Source: Emydura subglobosa (Eukaryota > Chordata > Testudines > Chelidae). From it: a DNA stretch of 64,000 nucleotides. Both the position numbers and the translations under genes were made by a program. This document shows, in pieces, positions 22,429 to 35,010 of the stretch; positions within the stretch are counted from its first letter, which is position 1, and each line of letters starts with the position of its first letter. The stretch covers positions 19,656,689-19,720,688 of the forward strand of contig ML679956.1 in assembly GCA_007922225.1 (NCBI GenBank). The letters run 5' to 3'. A model generated the notes under the pieces. That model did not search any database, was not told the origin of the DNA, and saw nothing but the letters and a program-made list of their open reading frames with translations.

Positions 22429-22710
22429 AGGATTTTCTACACTTAAAATGCTGCAACAGCACAGTTGCAGTCGTGTAGGTGTGCTGCTGTAGTGATTCAG
22501 TGATGACATTACCTATGTCAGCAGGCGGGGTTCTCCCATTGGTGTTGGAAATCCACCTCCCCTGGAGGCGGTAGCTATGTTGACAGGAGAATTCTCCCAT
22601 TGACCTAGCACTGTCTGCACCGTGGGTTAAAGTGTATCACTCAGGTGTGGCTTTTCAGAGCCCTTTGGGACATAGTTATACCAACATAATTTCCTAGTAT
22701 AGATCAGACT
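22429..22710. mobile_element. Harbinger-type palindromic MITE, 282 bp
   Basis: Flanked by TAA at 22426-22428 and 22711-22713. The ends AGGATTTTCTACAC and GTATAGATCAGACT are degenerate inverted repeats. Internally, GGCGGGGTTCTCCCATTGG and ACAGGAGAATTCTCCCATTG around CTCCCCTGGAGGCGG, and CTATGTCAGCAG / GCTATGTTGACAG, give a fold-back structure. I recognise it as a frequent turtle MITE with GTCTACAC-type ends. Confidence 0.75.
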
Positions 22711-22713
22711 TAA

Positions 22714-25700
22714 GAGTTACAATCATCCAATCAAGGAACGGCTCTGAACATATCCAATTAAGACTAATCAACACAGTTGAATTTTTAATGTAAAAAAAAA
22801 AAAAATCAATAATCTGCTCACAACAGTCTGTAGAGCAAGAATTATTTGCAGAAATTATTTGGAAAATAACAAACAAATTCAAGAAAATAGAGATCTGATT
22901 GTGGACAATTTGAAAACAGAAAAAGGCAACATTCATTCAATAAATAGTTACAGGTTTTTTCACCCTGTTCTGGGGAATGGAAAATGATCAATCTTTTGGG
23001 CTAATTCCTTCAATAGTAGGCCCCCAACAAGGGTGCCAGTTACTACCAATTGGTATGGACACCTATCTGCTGTGAACTAGACTTCACCATTGTTCAGGCA
23101 ACAGAAAGTAACAGATTCAGTTCATTACCAATCCAGGCCTGATTTGAATTTAATAGTGAAAGTTTTCATTACTAATCACATGAGCCAACCAGTCTCATGA
23201 GGATTTTTTTTAAAAAAACTTTTATCTTGTGTGAGATACATGTCTTCAACCCTGTACAGAGAAGAAGCAAAGTTAAACATCTGAGACCATCTGATATGAA
23301 ATACATGATTGATGTGAATGGTGCCAGATGGGTGCCAGAAATAATTAGAATGTTGGTGCTTTCTAAGTAGGGAACCACTAAGGACCAGATTCTGGTCAAT
23401 CTGTGGAAATGTACTTTCAACTGCACTTAACTAAAACATATGTTAAAGGATGAGCTTACGTGAATATTATTGAAATCTCTTAGATTTCTGGGAACAATCA
23501 AGTACCCTACTAGCATAATTATACCAATGATGTTCTTTATTAGTACAGAGGCAAAAGCATAGTTAAAACATCCTTTAAATCATTCTGTCTCTTAGTGAAA
23601 ATAACTGCTTAAATCTGGGTAAGAAATATCCAAGTCACCTTTGTATTGTTTTTATAATTCAGAACTGCATAAAATTTGACTCTGCCAAGTCAGTATATAC
23701 AGGCAAGCTTGAAACTGAAACTCAAGTGTTTAGTTTTGCAAGTAGTGATTTTTTGGAGAAAACAGTTTCAAAAAAGAGTTGCTTCATATATAGTAGATAG
23801 AAAAGCATGACTTCATTTAGAGTACAATGAAAATTGTGACTGAGGCAATAAGGAATTAGGTTTCACATCTTTTAATCCTACATTTTAGTAATCTCAAAAG
23901 AATTCCCACTCTGTGGTAGTATTCACTTGTCACTATGTTTGGTTGGAGGTAGACCGATCTCTTTGTCTTAATATCAACAAAGAAGTGCATTTCCAGGTGG
24001 ACTGCTTCGAGGCTCAATTTCTTAGGTAAGCAGCATACTAATTTGACTTAAACTAGAGCACATTTAATGCTCTTATTCTTCACTTGGTAGTCTTTTAAAA
24101 TATTATTTGCTGTACTGATGAAATAATCATTTAAAAATACTCATTCTGGAAGTAGATGCAATGTAAAATCAGTTTTCAAGGAACAAAGGCAATGTAAAGC
24201 CTAAGTGACTGGAACGTATGTGTGGCACTTTTGCTTAAATCCCTGGTAGTTGACATTAATCCTGCAGACTTTTTATCATTAAGTTGTTAACCCTAAAGCC
24301 TAATGAGCTGAGGCTTCAATGGCTCTCTGCAGATTCGAGAACAGAACGTTGTATTGGTTCACCCTGTAAAGGGTCAGGGTTTTTTGCATGCAAATGTACT
24401 AGAAAATTAATTTCATTAAAAAAGATGAAGGCTCAGATTCTGAAGAATTTGAATGTGCCACATGCGTCCAATATGTCAAATGCACTGGATCCAACCTGCA
24501 GGCCTGGAGTTGTCACTTCTGTTTTATTAATATGAACAAAGAAGTGTGTTATATAAGAATATCCTGAACAACACCTATTTTCTCAGCAAAATGTGAGAGT
24601 ACCTGATTTTTTTTCTGTCCTTACATATACTGGAGAAAATGTCTTCTTGCTTATGAAGGATCAGCCGACCAACTACTGTAAAGGGCATTTGGTATTTAAT
24701 TGAAAAATTGTTTTAAAAACAACAGTTAGGTCTCAAAAATTCTAATGAAACATTTCATCTTGGAAAATGGAATTTAATCAAAATCTGAGTACTGATGGCA
24801 GCCCCCACAGCAGTTCAGTCACAGGAAGACCACCATGCATTAGGGCCCATAGGGGATAATGTGGGAAATGCAGCACTCAGAACTAAAACTCCTATGAAGT
24901 ACCATGGTAGCTCAGGTAGATGCAGAGATTAATGTTGAATCAACCCGTGTCATAATGTTTCATTTGGATTGAAAATAGTGCAATGAAATGTTATATTTCT
25001 GTGCTGAAATTTTTCAGAATTTTTTGTTCTATGGAAAGTTTTTAATATTTTTAGTTTTCTGCTCTGTGCCTACCTGTGAATGTGGTTCTTGGGAGAATTC
25101 CTTTCACTACTTTACTAAAAAATTCTGGATGCCCTGGACATGCTTTGAAAAATCTACTAAAATTCAATGTCATCAGGGCAGCATCTGAAAGTCTGAACAG
25201 TTTAATTTTAATGTCAATCCCATAAGTAGGGTTTCTCAACAGTGGTTTTGGTCATCCCCAAAATACAACAATGTGTATAAAAACTCCTACTATGTTTCTA
25301 TAAATATAGGAGCTTATACACTAACATGATAGATATGTGTAAGGAACCTAAGGTACCACCACCAACCCTTATATTTGTCACAGTAATTTCTACTTTCAAA
25401 TGCATACCAGTACCTTTTATCATTAATTAATGATGAAAAAAGGTAACTGGAATTCATATAACGCTTTTTTGAAGGTAATTTTTGTAATACTTTTCTACTC
25501 TTTTAAAATCACTGGATTTTATACTTGGAACACTTACTGGTTTTATTAACACAATCTGAAGGTCAAGAAAGAGTTTCTGTTAATATTTCCCCTTCTCAGT
25601 CTCCAAGTTCCAGAGTCTGTTAAATCACGTTGCTCTGCAACCTGGTATGGAAATTGGTATCCGTATATCATCAGAGTAAAAAATGCTGTCTAAATATGTT

Positions 25701-27799
25701 TGTCTAAATGTTATCAGTGTCTGATATTTGTCATTCACCTTTTTTATGTGCATATTAGATGGCAGTTGTCACTGTAGCAAGTCATTTTACACATGCATTA
25801 CCTCCACACAATTCAGTGAATTGTTTTGATTCTATATTGTGGGGTTTTAGTACTAAACATGTTTAATGGCTTACTTAATGACGTGTCAAATAGTCCTGCA
25901 GGAGTAAACCTGAGACAGTCTTTTTAGTCACAAAAATATCTCCCCTACCGCCCCCCAAAATGTTTAAATCAGCTAAGCTAACTTTTAAAATAATAATAGT
26001 AACTCTGTTTACCCCCAGAGCACTTGGTTACAGTACAATAATGCTGATTGGACTGAGGTTGTAATGTTTTAGTTCTAAAGCGTCATAAAATGGAATGGGG
26101 TTCCATTTTTTTAGAAATTACTTTGTGAAAAATGTTAAACAGACACAAAATCTTAGTATTTTTCAAATGCAGTCTCTTTTTTTATTTGGAGTTTACCATA
26201 AGTGCTTTGAATAGCCGAACTACTAAGTATATCCAGTAATTATTTTATCTAACTTCTGGTAAATCTATTTTACACCTAATTTAATTATTCTTGACCTCAC
26301 CACAAAGTTGTCAGGTTTAATGTCTGTGTAAGTCTATGTATGTAAAAGAAGTTTGTGCACAATCAGTCTTTACAATTGTAATTCTTGGATGTATACCTGG
26401 GGACGAATGATAGGCAGCAACAATAATTTATAAGCTACCTATTTTTAGTGCACTCCTTCTGCTCTTCCCACCACCTTAGCTGGAGATCATCATAAAGGAA
26501 AGGGAGTTAGTGAATGCAGTCGACCATTGCCTTTACTATGCCTCTTAATTTGTTCCAGCAATTTCTGTCACTGAACCTTTGATGGAGACAGCAGTTCACT
26601 TGGGTCTTCCCACTACAAATTCCTCTCTTCATCTGTGACATTGAGCAGTATTGCCCTCTATAGCCTTAAGTACATATTGAAGGCTAGTTGATAACCATAG
26701 GTGTGTTGGATTTTAAAAAGAAAAGGTGACAGGTCTTCGGAAAAGTAATTAGCCCTTTTTGCTGCACACCTTTCAGTTTATCTGCGCTCATTTTATGCCA
26801 CTAGGTCTCTTTTGGTGTGGCTAGAAGATTTCTAACCATCAAATAAAAGGGAAAACACTGGCCTTCACGACTTCTAGTAAAATAAAATAAAATTAAAATT
26901 AAATAAAAAGGGTTCTGGCCTAATTTAGTTTCCAGGTTCTTCTGTGACAAATCACAAGGTTCTCACTGACTACTGGCAAGGTGTGTAACTAACCTCACCA
27001 TACAGCTAGAAAAGTTTTCTGGTTTCCTCCTTTTTTTTTGCTAAGTATAAAGGGGTCTGTTTTCATTCAGCTAGAAACATTTGGCTGGATCACCTTAGTA
27101 TTTGTCTTCCAGGGGTTCATTTGATGCCCATCTTCCCCTTCCTAATTAGTATGGAGCTGAATCTTGGAGTAAATATTCATTTAATTCTCTGCATAGGACA
27201 GTTAGAGGGTTTCAAGGTTCATTTAGAGCAGTAGCTAGAGTTCAAGGCTATTCCATTGCATGATTTCTGCTTATCTGTGAAAACTGTTACTCTTTGCAGA
27301 TAAAGCTACATGGAGTATATACTTGCCGCTGTTATCTCACTCCTGCAGCCTGATCAGTATTTTTTTAACAAAGATTAGTTGTCTACAAGAGGCTTTAAAG
27401 TGAGGTATTTACTTTAAAAATGATTGTGTAAAAATAACACCACCTAAATCAACAGATCTGCTCTCGGTGTGTGTATTCAGCATCATATTTGCTCTTCAAG
27501 ACTAGGTCCAGTTTGCAGGGCTAGCTGGTGTTAGGAAAATATCATTTTACTTGTAAACTGAGCACATCATAAGATGTGGACATCACTGAGAGACAATATC
27601 ATGAGGATTCATGTTTGGCATTTTTCCAAAGTTACTTGGCAGAGCAGAATAGTTCTCTAACTCTTCCAACAGACAACATCAAAGTGAGGAGGAAAGAGAG
27701 ACAAAACTTTAAACATGTCTATTATCCACCCGATTCCCCATTCATAACTAACCATCAGTGGACCCCTGAGTTCACACAGAGTCCATCTGTTGTCAGTTG
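22714..27799. other. Repeat-poor non-coding block, about 5 kb
   Basis: AT-rich sequence with no recognised transposon and no frame with a domain. Two poly(A/T) runs (22793-22804, 26881-26910) and an AATAAAATAAAATT-like simple stretch are the only repeats noticed. It could be old unique intergenic or intronic DNA. Confidence 0.5.
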
Positions 27800-27910
27800 C
27801 AGAATCAGGACCTATTTGCTTAACATTAAGCATGTAAGTAACCCATTGACTTTAGTGAGACTATTCATGTGATTAATTTAAACATGTGTACAAGTGATTG
27901 CAGGATAGAG
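27800..27910 (-). repeat. Ancient short repeat, inverted relative to 18668
   Basis: AATCAGGACCTATTTGCTTA followed by ACATTAAGCATGTAAG and CCATTGACTTTAGTGAGAC is the reverse-complement arrangement of the family at 18668-18770. Highly diverged; boundaries are approximate. Confidence 0.4.
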
Positions 27911-28258
27911 TACTTGAAGCATTTTGAGACCTAGTCATAAAGGACCCCATGTAGTACAATATTTATGCACAACAAATCTCAATTAGGGATAGCAATTTCA
28001 ATGTCTAAATTAATTGTGTTTTTAACTGTCTCTTTAAGTTTAATATTCTATGAAAATCAATTTTGCATACCAGTATCATTTGCATTATGCAGCTGACTAA
28101 TAATTTTTTGGGGAAAAAGTTGGTTTACTTGATGTTAGTAATCTTTTTTTTGAGATTCTCATCTGCCTTCCAAAATTGAATTATATTTAAATCCACATAA
28201 TGCAGGATTTTAACTAACCCCTCCTGGGTTTGATATTTGAACTTGGCAATTTTCTCCC

Positions 28259-28277
28259 TCTCTCTCTCTCTCTCTCT
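28259..28277. repeat. (CT)n microsatellite
   Basis: An uninterrupted CT dinucleotide run of nine to ten units within a pyrimidine-rich context. Confidence 0.85.
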
Positions 28278-28707
28278 GGATCATATTTCATAATTATTTT
28301 GATACACAGATAATCTTTTTCAAATGCATTGTGATCCCTTGGGAATGCGCTAGAAGCAGCCAGCTTGGCCCTTGTGGGAAAATGAATGCCTCACATTACT
28401 CAACTCTGGTTTCTGCATCATATTAAAGATTGGTTTTGATGGGCTCCAAAGGGATCCTCATTCAGTCATCCTTTACTAGAGGATGGTGTATATGATGTGT
28501 AGCCTTCAGAGAGCCTGTGGAGGGATTAAGTGGTTGGGAAATGGATTTTCCATTGGAGGAAAGAATACTGTCAGCCACTAAAATATGTAGTGCCCCAACA
28601 TGAGTTTCAGTGGGAAAGTTATTTAAAAAACACTGTCAACCTTCATTTACATCTGTAAAATGTGTATACCTGTGATTATTACAGCAAACGCCCAGGCCCA
28701 GGCTTTT

Positions 28708-28862
28708 AAAAGTATTTAGGTGGTGTTGCATTCAGGATGGTAATGCCTAATCGATTTAGGACCCTAAATCTCATTTCCAAAAGGGATTCAGGCATTCAGG
28801 AGCCAAAATCCTGTTGACTGCTGATGATAGTAAGAGCCTAAATCGCATTTAGAAGTGAGACT
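28708..28862. repeat. TTTAGG-type interspersed repeat, interrupted
   Basis: Contains several CTAAAT/ATTTAGG and GCCTAA modules (GGACCCTAAATCTCATTTCC, GAGCCTAAATCGCATTTAG), the pattern of a common reptile fold-back family with (T)TAGG(C/A)(A/G)CCTAA motifs also seen in 4049-5325 and 34836-35010. It stops where the element at 28865 begins, suggesting that element inserted into it. Confidence 0.5.
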
Positions 28863-28864
28863 CA

Positions 28865-29658
28865 GGGCATGTCTACACTACAAAGTTAAGTCAACTTAAT
28901 TTAATTCGACATCAGTCGCCGTGGTAATTTAGTCGGTTGGGCGTGTGTGCATCACACTCATTGTGTCGGTGGAGTGTCCTCACTAGCAGTTCTTGTGTCA
29001 ATGCAGAAAGCAGTGCACCATGGGTAGCTATCCCATGGTGCAACTAGCTGCAGGGGGTTTTGGGAGGGGCTTGCAATGACTGTCTGCGTGTCCCGGTTGT
29101 AGTCCTTGTCCCACATGCCTCGTGTGATCTTTTCATAGATGTCAACTTTTCTCCAACTGGCTCAGAGCTGAGTGCCTCCACAGACTCTTCTCCCCACAGG
29201 CCCATAAGATCCACCATCTCCTGTGTACTTCAGGCTGGAGTGCGTTTGGGGCATTGTTTTGCCATGATGAGCTGGGCTGGTGAGCTCTCCACATTGTGCA
29301 AACAGGATATGGGAATTCAAAAATTCCTAGGGCTATCCCAGGGGAGGGGCTGTTTCTTGTGTACCTAGCTGCTGTGCAGCAGAATTGAAAATGATCACTA
29401 GAGTGGTCTCAACAGAGCACTGTAGGACACCTTCTGGAGGCCAATTCAGTCGGCGTAAACAACACTGCATCTACATTGCATCTCTGTTGATGCATCAACA
29501 TCACATTAAACACTGTGCCTCTTGCGGAGGTGGAATACTGAAGCTGATGTAACAGGTGAGTTACATCAGCTGAAGGGACCTCGTAATGTAGACACATACG
29601 TTGTTAGGTCGACGTAAGGTGACTTCTGTTGCCCTACGTTTGTGGTGTAGACCAGGCC
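28865..29658. mobile_element. Harbinger-type non-autonomous element, 0.8 kb
   Basis: The ends GGGCATGTCTACACTACAAA and TTTGTGGTGTAGACCAGGCC are inverted repeats, matching at about 15 of 20 positions. A CACCATGGGTAGCTATCCCA palindrome lies near 29020. Frames up to 102 codons (29060-29368) show no transposase motif. Flanks are TCA and ATA, possibly decayed TWA duplications. The termini resemble those of the MITEs at 5134 and 22429. Confidence 0.75.
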
Positions 29659-29805
29659 ATAGGCCCCTATATTAGTTAAGCATTATGATGCTGAGCACAG
29701 CAATACCTATATACCTTCAAAAATCTAGCTTAACTTCACTACTGTGACCAGTCTCATTGAAATCAAAGCTAAGCATGTGTATAAGTGGTTAGGATAGTGG
29801 CCTAT

Positions 29806-30002
29806 GATGCAACCCCATTCTCTCAGCATCCCTAGCCTCTGACTTCTAGAAGCTGGAAATGGACAACAGGGGATGGATTACTTGATGATTGCCTGTTCTG
29901 TTCATTCCTTCTGAAGCACCTGACAATAGCCACAGTCAGAAGACAGGATACTGGGCTAGATGGATCATTGGTTTGACTCAGTATGGACGTTCTTGTGTTC
30001 TT
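29806..30002 (+). mobile_element. CR1-like 3' tail
   Basis: Carries GAAGCTGGAAATGGACAACA, GGGGATGGATTACTTGATGA and ACTGGGCTAGATGGATCATT, then GACTCAGTATGGACG and a short TTCTTGTGTTCTTA repeat. This block, ending in an octamer-like repeat, is widespread in turtles and crocodilians as the 3' end of a CR1-related LINE. No coding part remains. Confidence 0.75.
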
Positions 30003-31219
30003 AGTGACTGAAAGAGATGTGAGGAAAAATACTTTGTCTATGTTTTTTCAGTTGACTTACTTTGTGCATTCAACAGCATTTTGTGTGTAGTCATATTTTA
30101 GCTGATGATCTGTTGTACTTTTGGTGCCATGCACTAGGCATGATGACATCATTCTCAGGTACTGCTCAGGGAAAGTTCACAAGTAAATTTTTTCCCAGGC
30201 TTTGTATGAACTAAATTCTTGAAAGCTGAAAGTGAAGAAGCAAGAATCTTCACATAAAGAGGAGGGGAGTATGATGGAACCAAGTGTATTTGGTTTGTTG
30301 ATCCAGGGTCCACTCAAAGACCTTCTTAAACACCTGCAAGGATGCAGAAAAAGAAAAACATTAAAAAGTTTTTAAAAATTCGGGACTTAACAATACAAAG
30401 TGTTTTTTATCAGGAAACTGATTTTTTTAAATTGATTTTTTTTTTCAATTAAAAGAATTCAAATAAAAAAAATTAAAATTAACTTTCTTTTTAAAGATAT
30501 TTACTGTGAGCCAGGGTTTAACTTTCTATTTCTAAAAAATCTCATTGAACCCATATAATTATGGAATTATGTAACTACAATTTACAAATCTTTTATGATA
30601 CATCTGCATGTGTGGATGGAGAGTACATAGTGGAATAGTGTTGGATAAAAGTTTTATCAGGCTGAATTTGGGATAGCTGTATGACTGTCAAGTAATGAGG
30701 CCACATTACACTAATATCCCAAATGAATGCCAGTAAAACCTTTTATGTTACAAGATCATGTATTCAGTATATGCCCCAGGAACTGCAGAAATGCTTGGAG
30801 GGGTTCAGATCATTTTACTGTTTTATTTTCTATCCCTCTACCTGTAAAAGCCAGGCTTCCTGCCTGCAAAGCATGAGTCCAGTCACATAGCAGTCAGAGA
30901 AGAGGGAAATTATAGCTAATATTTATTAGGAACTGCTAAAAATGATGTAAATTGTTATAGTTTTTTCTATTTTTCATACCTAGAATATAGATATGTAGCA
31001 ATTTTAAGATCCATATCTCAGGACCTACAGAGGCTAGTTGCGAATGCTGTGCATCTTATTGGAAAGATATGACTCTCCCCTTTCCAGTGATATAGATCTG
31101 ATGGGTTGAGAGAAATAAGTCATTAAACTTTATGTTGCACCTGAGACCTGTGTAATTTGGAGGGAAAACTTCACATTGTGAGTGTGGCGAGGGAAAAGAA
31201 ACATTTCACTAGTTGGTGG
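30003..31219. other. Non-coding, AT-rich
   Basis: Includes A/T-rich low-complexity sequence at 30400-30490. No gene, RNA or recognised transposon. Confidence 0.5.
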
Positions 31220-32306
31220 TGTCAACACTGTCTGGTGTAGCTCATGACCGTGAGTGCCAACTGCAGGGTAGAAACCCCAAATTGGTTAGTATGTTCTGTA
31301 ATTAGATTTTACCAACCCAGTGACAACTGTGAACTCTTAAAGCACTATAACAGTCTTGCCATGGAGTCACACACAGTCCCCTTGGTCATTCCAGTCTTTC
31401 TTGCCACCCAGGCAAGTTGTAGTATGTGATTGATGGTCACTTTGCACCAAAAATCACAACAATATGCAGGTTACTCCCAGTCCCAAAGAACCAGTCACAT
31501 GCCCAGATCAACTATACTCCTATCTCAAACCAAAGAGGAGGTCTGTAGTCAATCCTGTAATAAACTAACTACAAATTTATTAAGTAAGAAAAGAAACAAG
31601 ACCATTATTTCCAAGATTAAAGCAGATTAAAGCATACACACAAATGAGGTACAGTCTTAAGTTCAAAAGGTAATAGAAGATTTTATAATAAGTAAGCTTT
31701 TATGTCCTTTGGAGCTAACCCAAGCCAAGCAGCTTGGGGATCTTTTGCTTATGTCTAGGCATCTTTGCCCCTCAGAGTAGAGACAGCATAAACAGACCCA
31801 ATTCCTTCAGGCTAGGATTTTTAACCCCCATTCCTCCTTTCTAGAGTCCAAGCTGATTGGACAAGTTCTCCTGCACGTAGCCTCTTCATGGGTGAGTGGG
31901 GGAAATAATCAACAAAGTCTTGGTTCAGAAATGGCCCATATGGATTCAACAGTCATTCCTGATGGACAGGCGATAACAGTTCTTGGGGTGAACTAGTATT
32001 TCACATTTGGTAATGCTTCTCCCTTAACTGTGGGGCATTTACAGTCTAAGTGTTTTTATAGTTACAGAGCAAACATTTAAACATTACCTTATCACATGGG
32101 ATATGGCTATTATAGTACTGTTAATAAATGCAGTATCTGACATGTAGTCCATAAAATCTAAACACTACATTGTTATGAAGGTGATATTTATTCTGATAAT
32201 GCTAATACAGAAGTAAGCCAGACTGGTTTCCAGCTACGCATTTGTAAGTTTTCAGTGAGGCCTAAAGACCTTGGCATGAGCTGGCATGTAGTCTACCAGC
32301 ATCACA
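31220..32306 (-). mobile_element. Solo LTR, about 1.09 kb
   Basis: On the minus strand it begins TGTGATGCTGG and ends CAGTGTTGACA (TG..CA with TGT/ACA ends). Flanks GGTGG (31215-31219) and GGTGA (32307-32311) are a 5-bp target duplication with one mismatch. A minus-strand AATAAA lies at 31576-31581. The sequence around it is of a type I know from turtle endogenous LTRs. No internal domain is present, so it is a recombinational solo LTR. Confidence 0.7.
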
Positions 32307-32311
32307 GGTGA

Positions 32312-33070
32312 TTATATATTTTTTAAATGATTGCTGCTTGGAAGCTACTAAGAGCTTTTGTACAGTGACACCAAGTCAGGTATTTCTGGGATGGCGGCAA
32401 ATTTTCAGACTGGAGTTTAAATGTGCAAATAAGAACAACTATTTATGCCAACACCCCTGCCATGAATAATTGGGGGGGGAGGGAAGGGGGATACTTCATG
32501 CACCTGCCAAGCCCAGGTGGGGGTCAGGGCATTTTTAGATCTCTCCTCCCATGTCACTGCCGGGGCCTGCCTAACCCCTCAGCCTGGGGAGAGAGAGCTC
32601 CCTGCCAGGGAGTGAGGCACAGTTGGTATTGGATGTTGAACTATACGGCTCCCTCCATCACTGATGCTTTTTGTATGGGAATAGGGAGGGGGTAAAACAA
32701 CATAGCGGCATGGGCAGAGTTGCTGGCTCATGTGACTTGGGCCGGCTGCTCAACCCCTGCCATTCAAAAGTAGTCACACAGGCTTAGTTTTGCATTGGCT
32801 GGGATGCTAATTGGGTGGGCTGTGCCCCACCAAAGTGCACCTGTTGCTATGCCCCTGATTTGAGCAAGTGCATAAACCTTAAGGGGGGCATTTGTCTCCC
32901 CCACTTCCCCAATTGGCAAGCCCGGTCTGGAATGCTTAAAATATTGTAATTGAAGGTGGATTAGTGGGCGGAGTGCAGATGAGGTCAGAAGTTCAATTCC
33001 TCATGCCTCTGTAATTTGCCATATGTATACCAGTATCACCTACTATATTTGTATTTATCAATCTATTTCT
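32312..33070. other. Non-coding, with a G-rich run
   Basis: A purine-rich G run at 32471-32491 (eight G, then GGG and five G separated by A) is quadruplex-capable. GC content is locally higher at 32500-32900. No domain was found in the 90-codon frame at 32423-32695. Confidence 0.5.
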
Positions 33071-33210
33071 CAAAGACAAGGTCTTTTTCAAGTCTGTGCA
33101 ATTTGGAAGCTTTTCTTTTTCAACAGAAGTTGGTCCAATAAAAGATATTACCTCACCCATCTTGTTCCATTGTTTCCTGGGACCAAGACAGCCACAACAA
33201 TACTGCACAT
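33071..33210 (+). repeat. Palindromic reptile repeat, second (half) copy
   Basis: Right arm and extension of the family at 1645-1867: CAACAGAAGTTGGTCCAATA, AAAGATATTACCTCACCCAT, then GGGACCAAGACAGCCACAAC to ACTGCACAT. The left arm is missing. Confidence 0.7.
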
Positions 33211-33811
33211 CTATATCTCACTATTTATTGTGTTTTATAACTTTGCATACAAGCACACTTTACTTGGATATTTTATGTTGATATCTGGTTGGGGAGAAAT
33301 TAAAATCTTGTGGGCATAAAATGTCTGTCTCATTATTTATTTGCCAGAATAGTATGTGAAATAATTTGAGTTATAGTTGTTATAGTTGTCTTCTGCTGGT
33401 AGTGTATTACCAATCAGAATGAACTTTAAACTTGAATATTTGTATTAACATTAGATGATAATGATAATAATAAGAATAATGTTGAAGTGCAGTATGTCTA
33501 CAAATAGGTTATGACAAAGACATAGTTCCTTTTTACTGTTCCATTTCTGTTTGATCTTCATTCAAGTTTCCATATTGGGGGGAGGGGGAGACATGAGAGA
33601 CAAACTAGCCTTATAGGCCCACTAAATAGTATGTGAAATTTCTAGTTTAGTGTCAGTTTCCTTCTCTGAAACATAGTTTGGTTTAAATGTCTTAAAATAC
33701 AATTCTAGGCATAAGGAACTGTAATGGTGAATAGATATTCTCTTTATCTCTGGACATCTGAACCCACAATTCATTTGATTTCACTTGTCCATCAATACTG
33801 AGGAATTGTAC
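33211..33811. other. Non-coding, no recognised repeat
   Basis: AT-rich; an ATAATGATAATAATAA-type simple stretch near 33455-33480. Nothing else supported. Confidence 0.5.
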
Positions 33812-34632
33812 TTTAGGAGTGCGTGGCCGCCCCTCCCTCAATCTTGAGGGAGGCCATGCCCCCTGGCTGCCACGCAACTGTAAAAGGCAATTTATACTGT
33901 GGAATTAGCCTCCTCTGGAGCTCAGGCCCTCTGGGCAGGGCAGAGTGATAAGCAATCTCTGAGCTCAGCTCCTCAGGCAGAGCAGAGCACCAAACAATCT
34001 AGGGACTCAGGCCCTCAGGCAGGGCAGAGCACCAAACAGTCTTTCACCTGACACCCTGGCTCAGGAGACAGTAGATAAATGCAAGCTTCTTGGCCTAAGG
34101 CACGGAGGCTGTCGAATGGGGTCAGCAGCAAGGGGGTAGGGGGACCCAGGCCCACCCTACTTCATCAGATCCCAGCCCAGGGCCCTAACACTGGCAGAGG
34201 GTTCTGCCACTGGGTGAGCGGGGATCCCACCAAAACACATTGGCCAACTCTCTATCCACACAACTGGACTAGTGTTTGGTATCTTTAGGCTAATTCCTAA
34301 ATTACCCTTGAGGAGTACCTGCATCTTGGGGTCATCCTCCGTCTTTCCTGGGTACACCACCAGCAGCAGTCCCAGAAGCTCCTCAGCATCCTGGTCGGCT
34401 GGCAAGTCTGGACTGATTCTGGCAGGTCCTCAGTGCCTACGGAGTCCTGTTCAGGCTCCTGCTCTAGCAACAGGCAGGAGGTGTCTGTCTCCCTCAGCAG
34501 CTCCAGTCCGACCGAACTGTAGGACCCACCTGTTATATTTCCTGTCCCATCCTTCCACATTCCAGTCGGGCAGGCGTGGCCATCCTGGCTCTACCTGTCA
34601 GTCTCTGAGGGAGTCCATGCTCCCTCACTACA
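33812..34632 (-). mobile_element. Solo LTR, 821 bp, family A copy 1
   Basis: Perfect 5-bp target duplication TGTAC at 33807-33811 and 34633-34637. On the minus strand it starts TGTAGTGAGGGAGC and ends GCACTCCTAAA, a decayed TACA end. Three tandem units of about 43 bp (CTCAGG..CAGGGCAGAG..) occupy 33918-34044. A minus-strand frame includes TDTSCLLLEQEPEQDS, shared with the second copy at 61283-62097. It is GC-rich against its AT-rich surroundings. A CCTCCCTCA module lies near both ends of the LTR. A 5-bp duplication suits Ty3/Gypsy or some endogenous retroviruses. Confidence 0.8.
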
Positions 34633-34835
34633 TGTACCCATAGATTTTGTGTGTGTGAAATATAACACATTCCACATCCGTAACCTGTTATATGTATCTT
34701 GAGACCGTAGGGTGAAATTAACCCAGTTTAGTGGACCAGCACCAAGCCCATTTTGTATACTTGCTTTCTGTGGCTATTCTTTATAGATTGCTGTTCTTGG
34801 CTGTTCATGAGTGAGGCGCCAGTTCAAAGGAACTA

Positions 34836-35010
34836 GGGCCCAGATTTATAAATGATTTAGGCGCCTAACTTCCATTTTAGGTACCTTAGTCGTAAATTTA
34901 GACACCACTGAAATTCTTAAAACCCCTTCCAAGTTGCAGCCTTGCCATAGAAGTGCGGAAATTCCCTCCGCACTTAAATTTCCACCTAAATTCCTTTATA
35001 GATTTGGGCC
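34836..35010. mobile_element. 175-bp MITE with GGGCCCAGATTTATAAA ends
   Basis: The ends GGGCCCAGATTTATAAATGA and TTTATAGATTTGGGCC are inverted repeats, matching at about 14 of 17 positions. Internal ATTTAGGCGCCTAAC and TAGGTACCTTAG modules match the TTAGG..CCTAA family. Flanks share only TA, so the target duplication is uncertain. Confidence 0.7.

Noticed and set aside
32960..33000. tRNA-derived SINE start (GAAGTTCAATTCC, B box-like)
   Set aside because: Only a single short motif; no A box, tail or second copy was found.
34272..34643. 123-codon plus-strand frame
   Set aside because: It lies antisense within a solo LTR; openness is explained by the GC-rich repeat.
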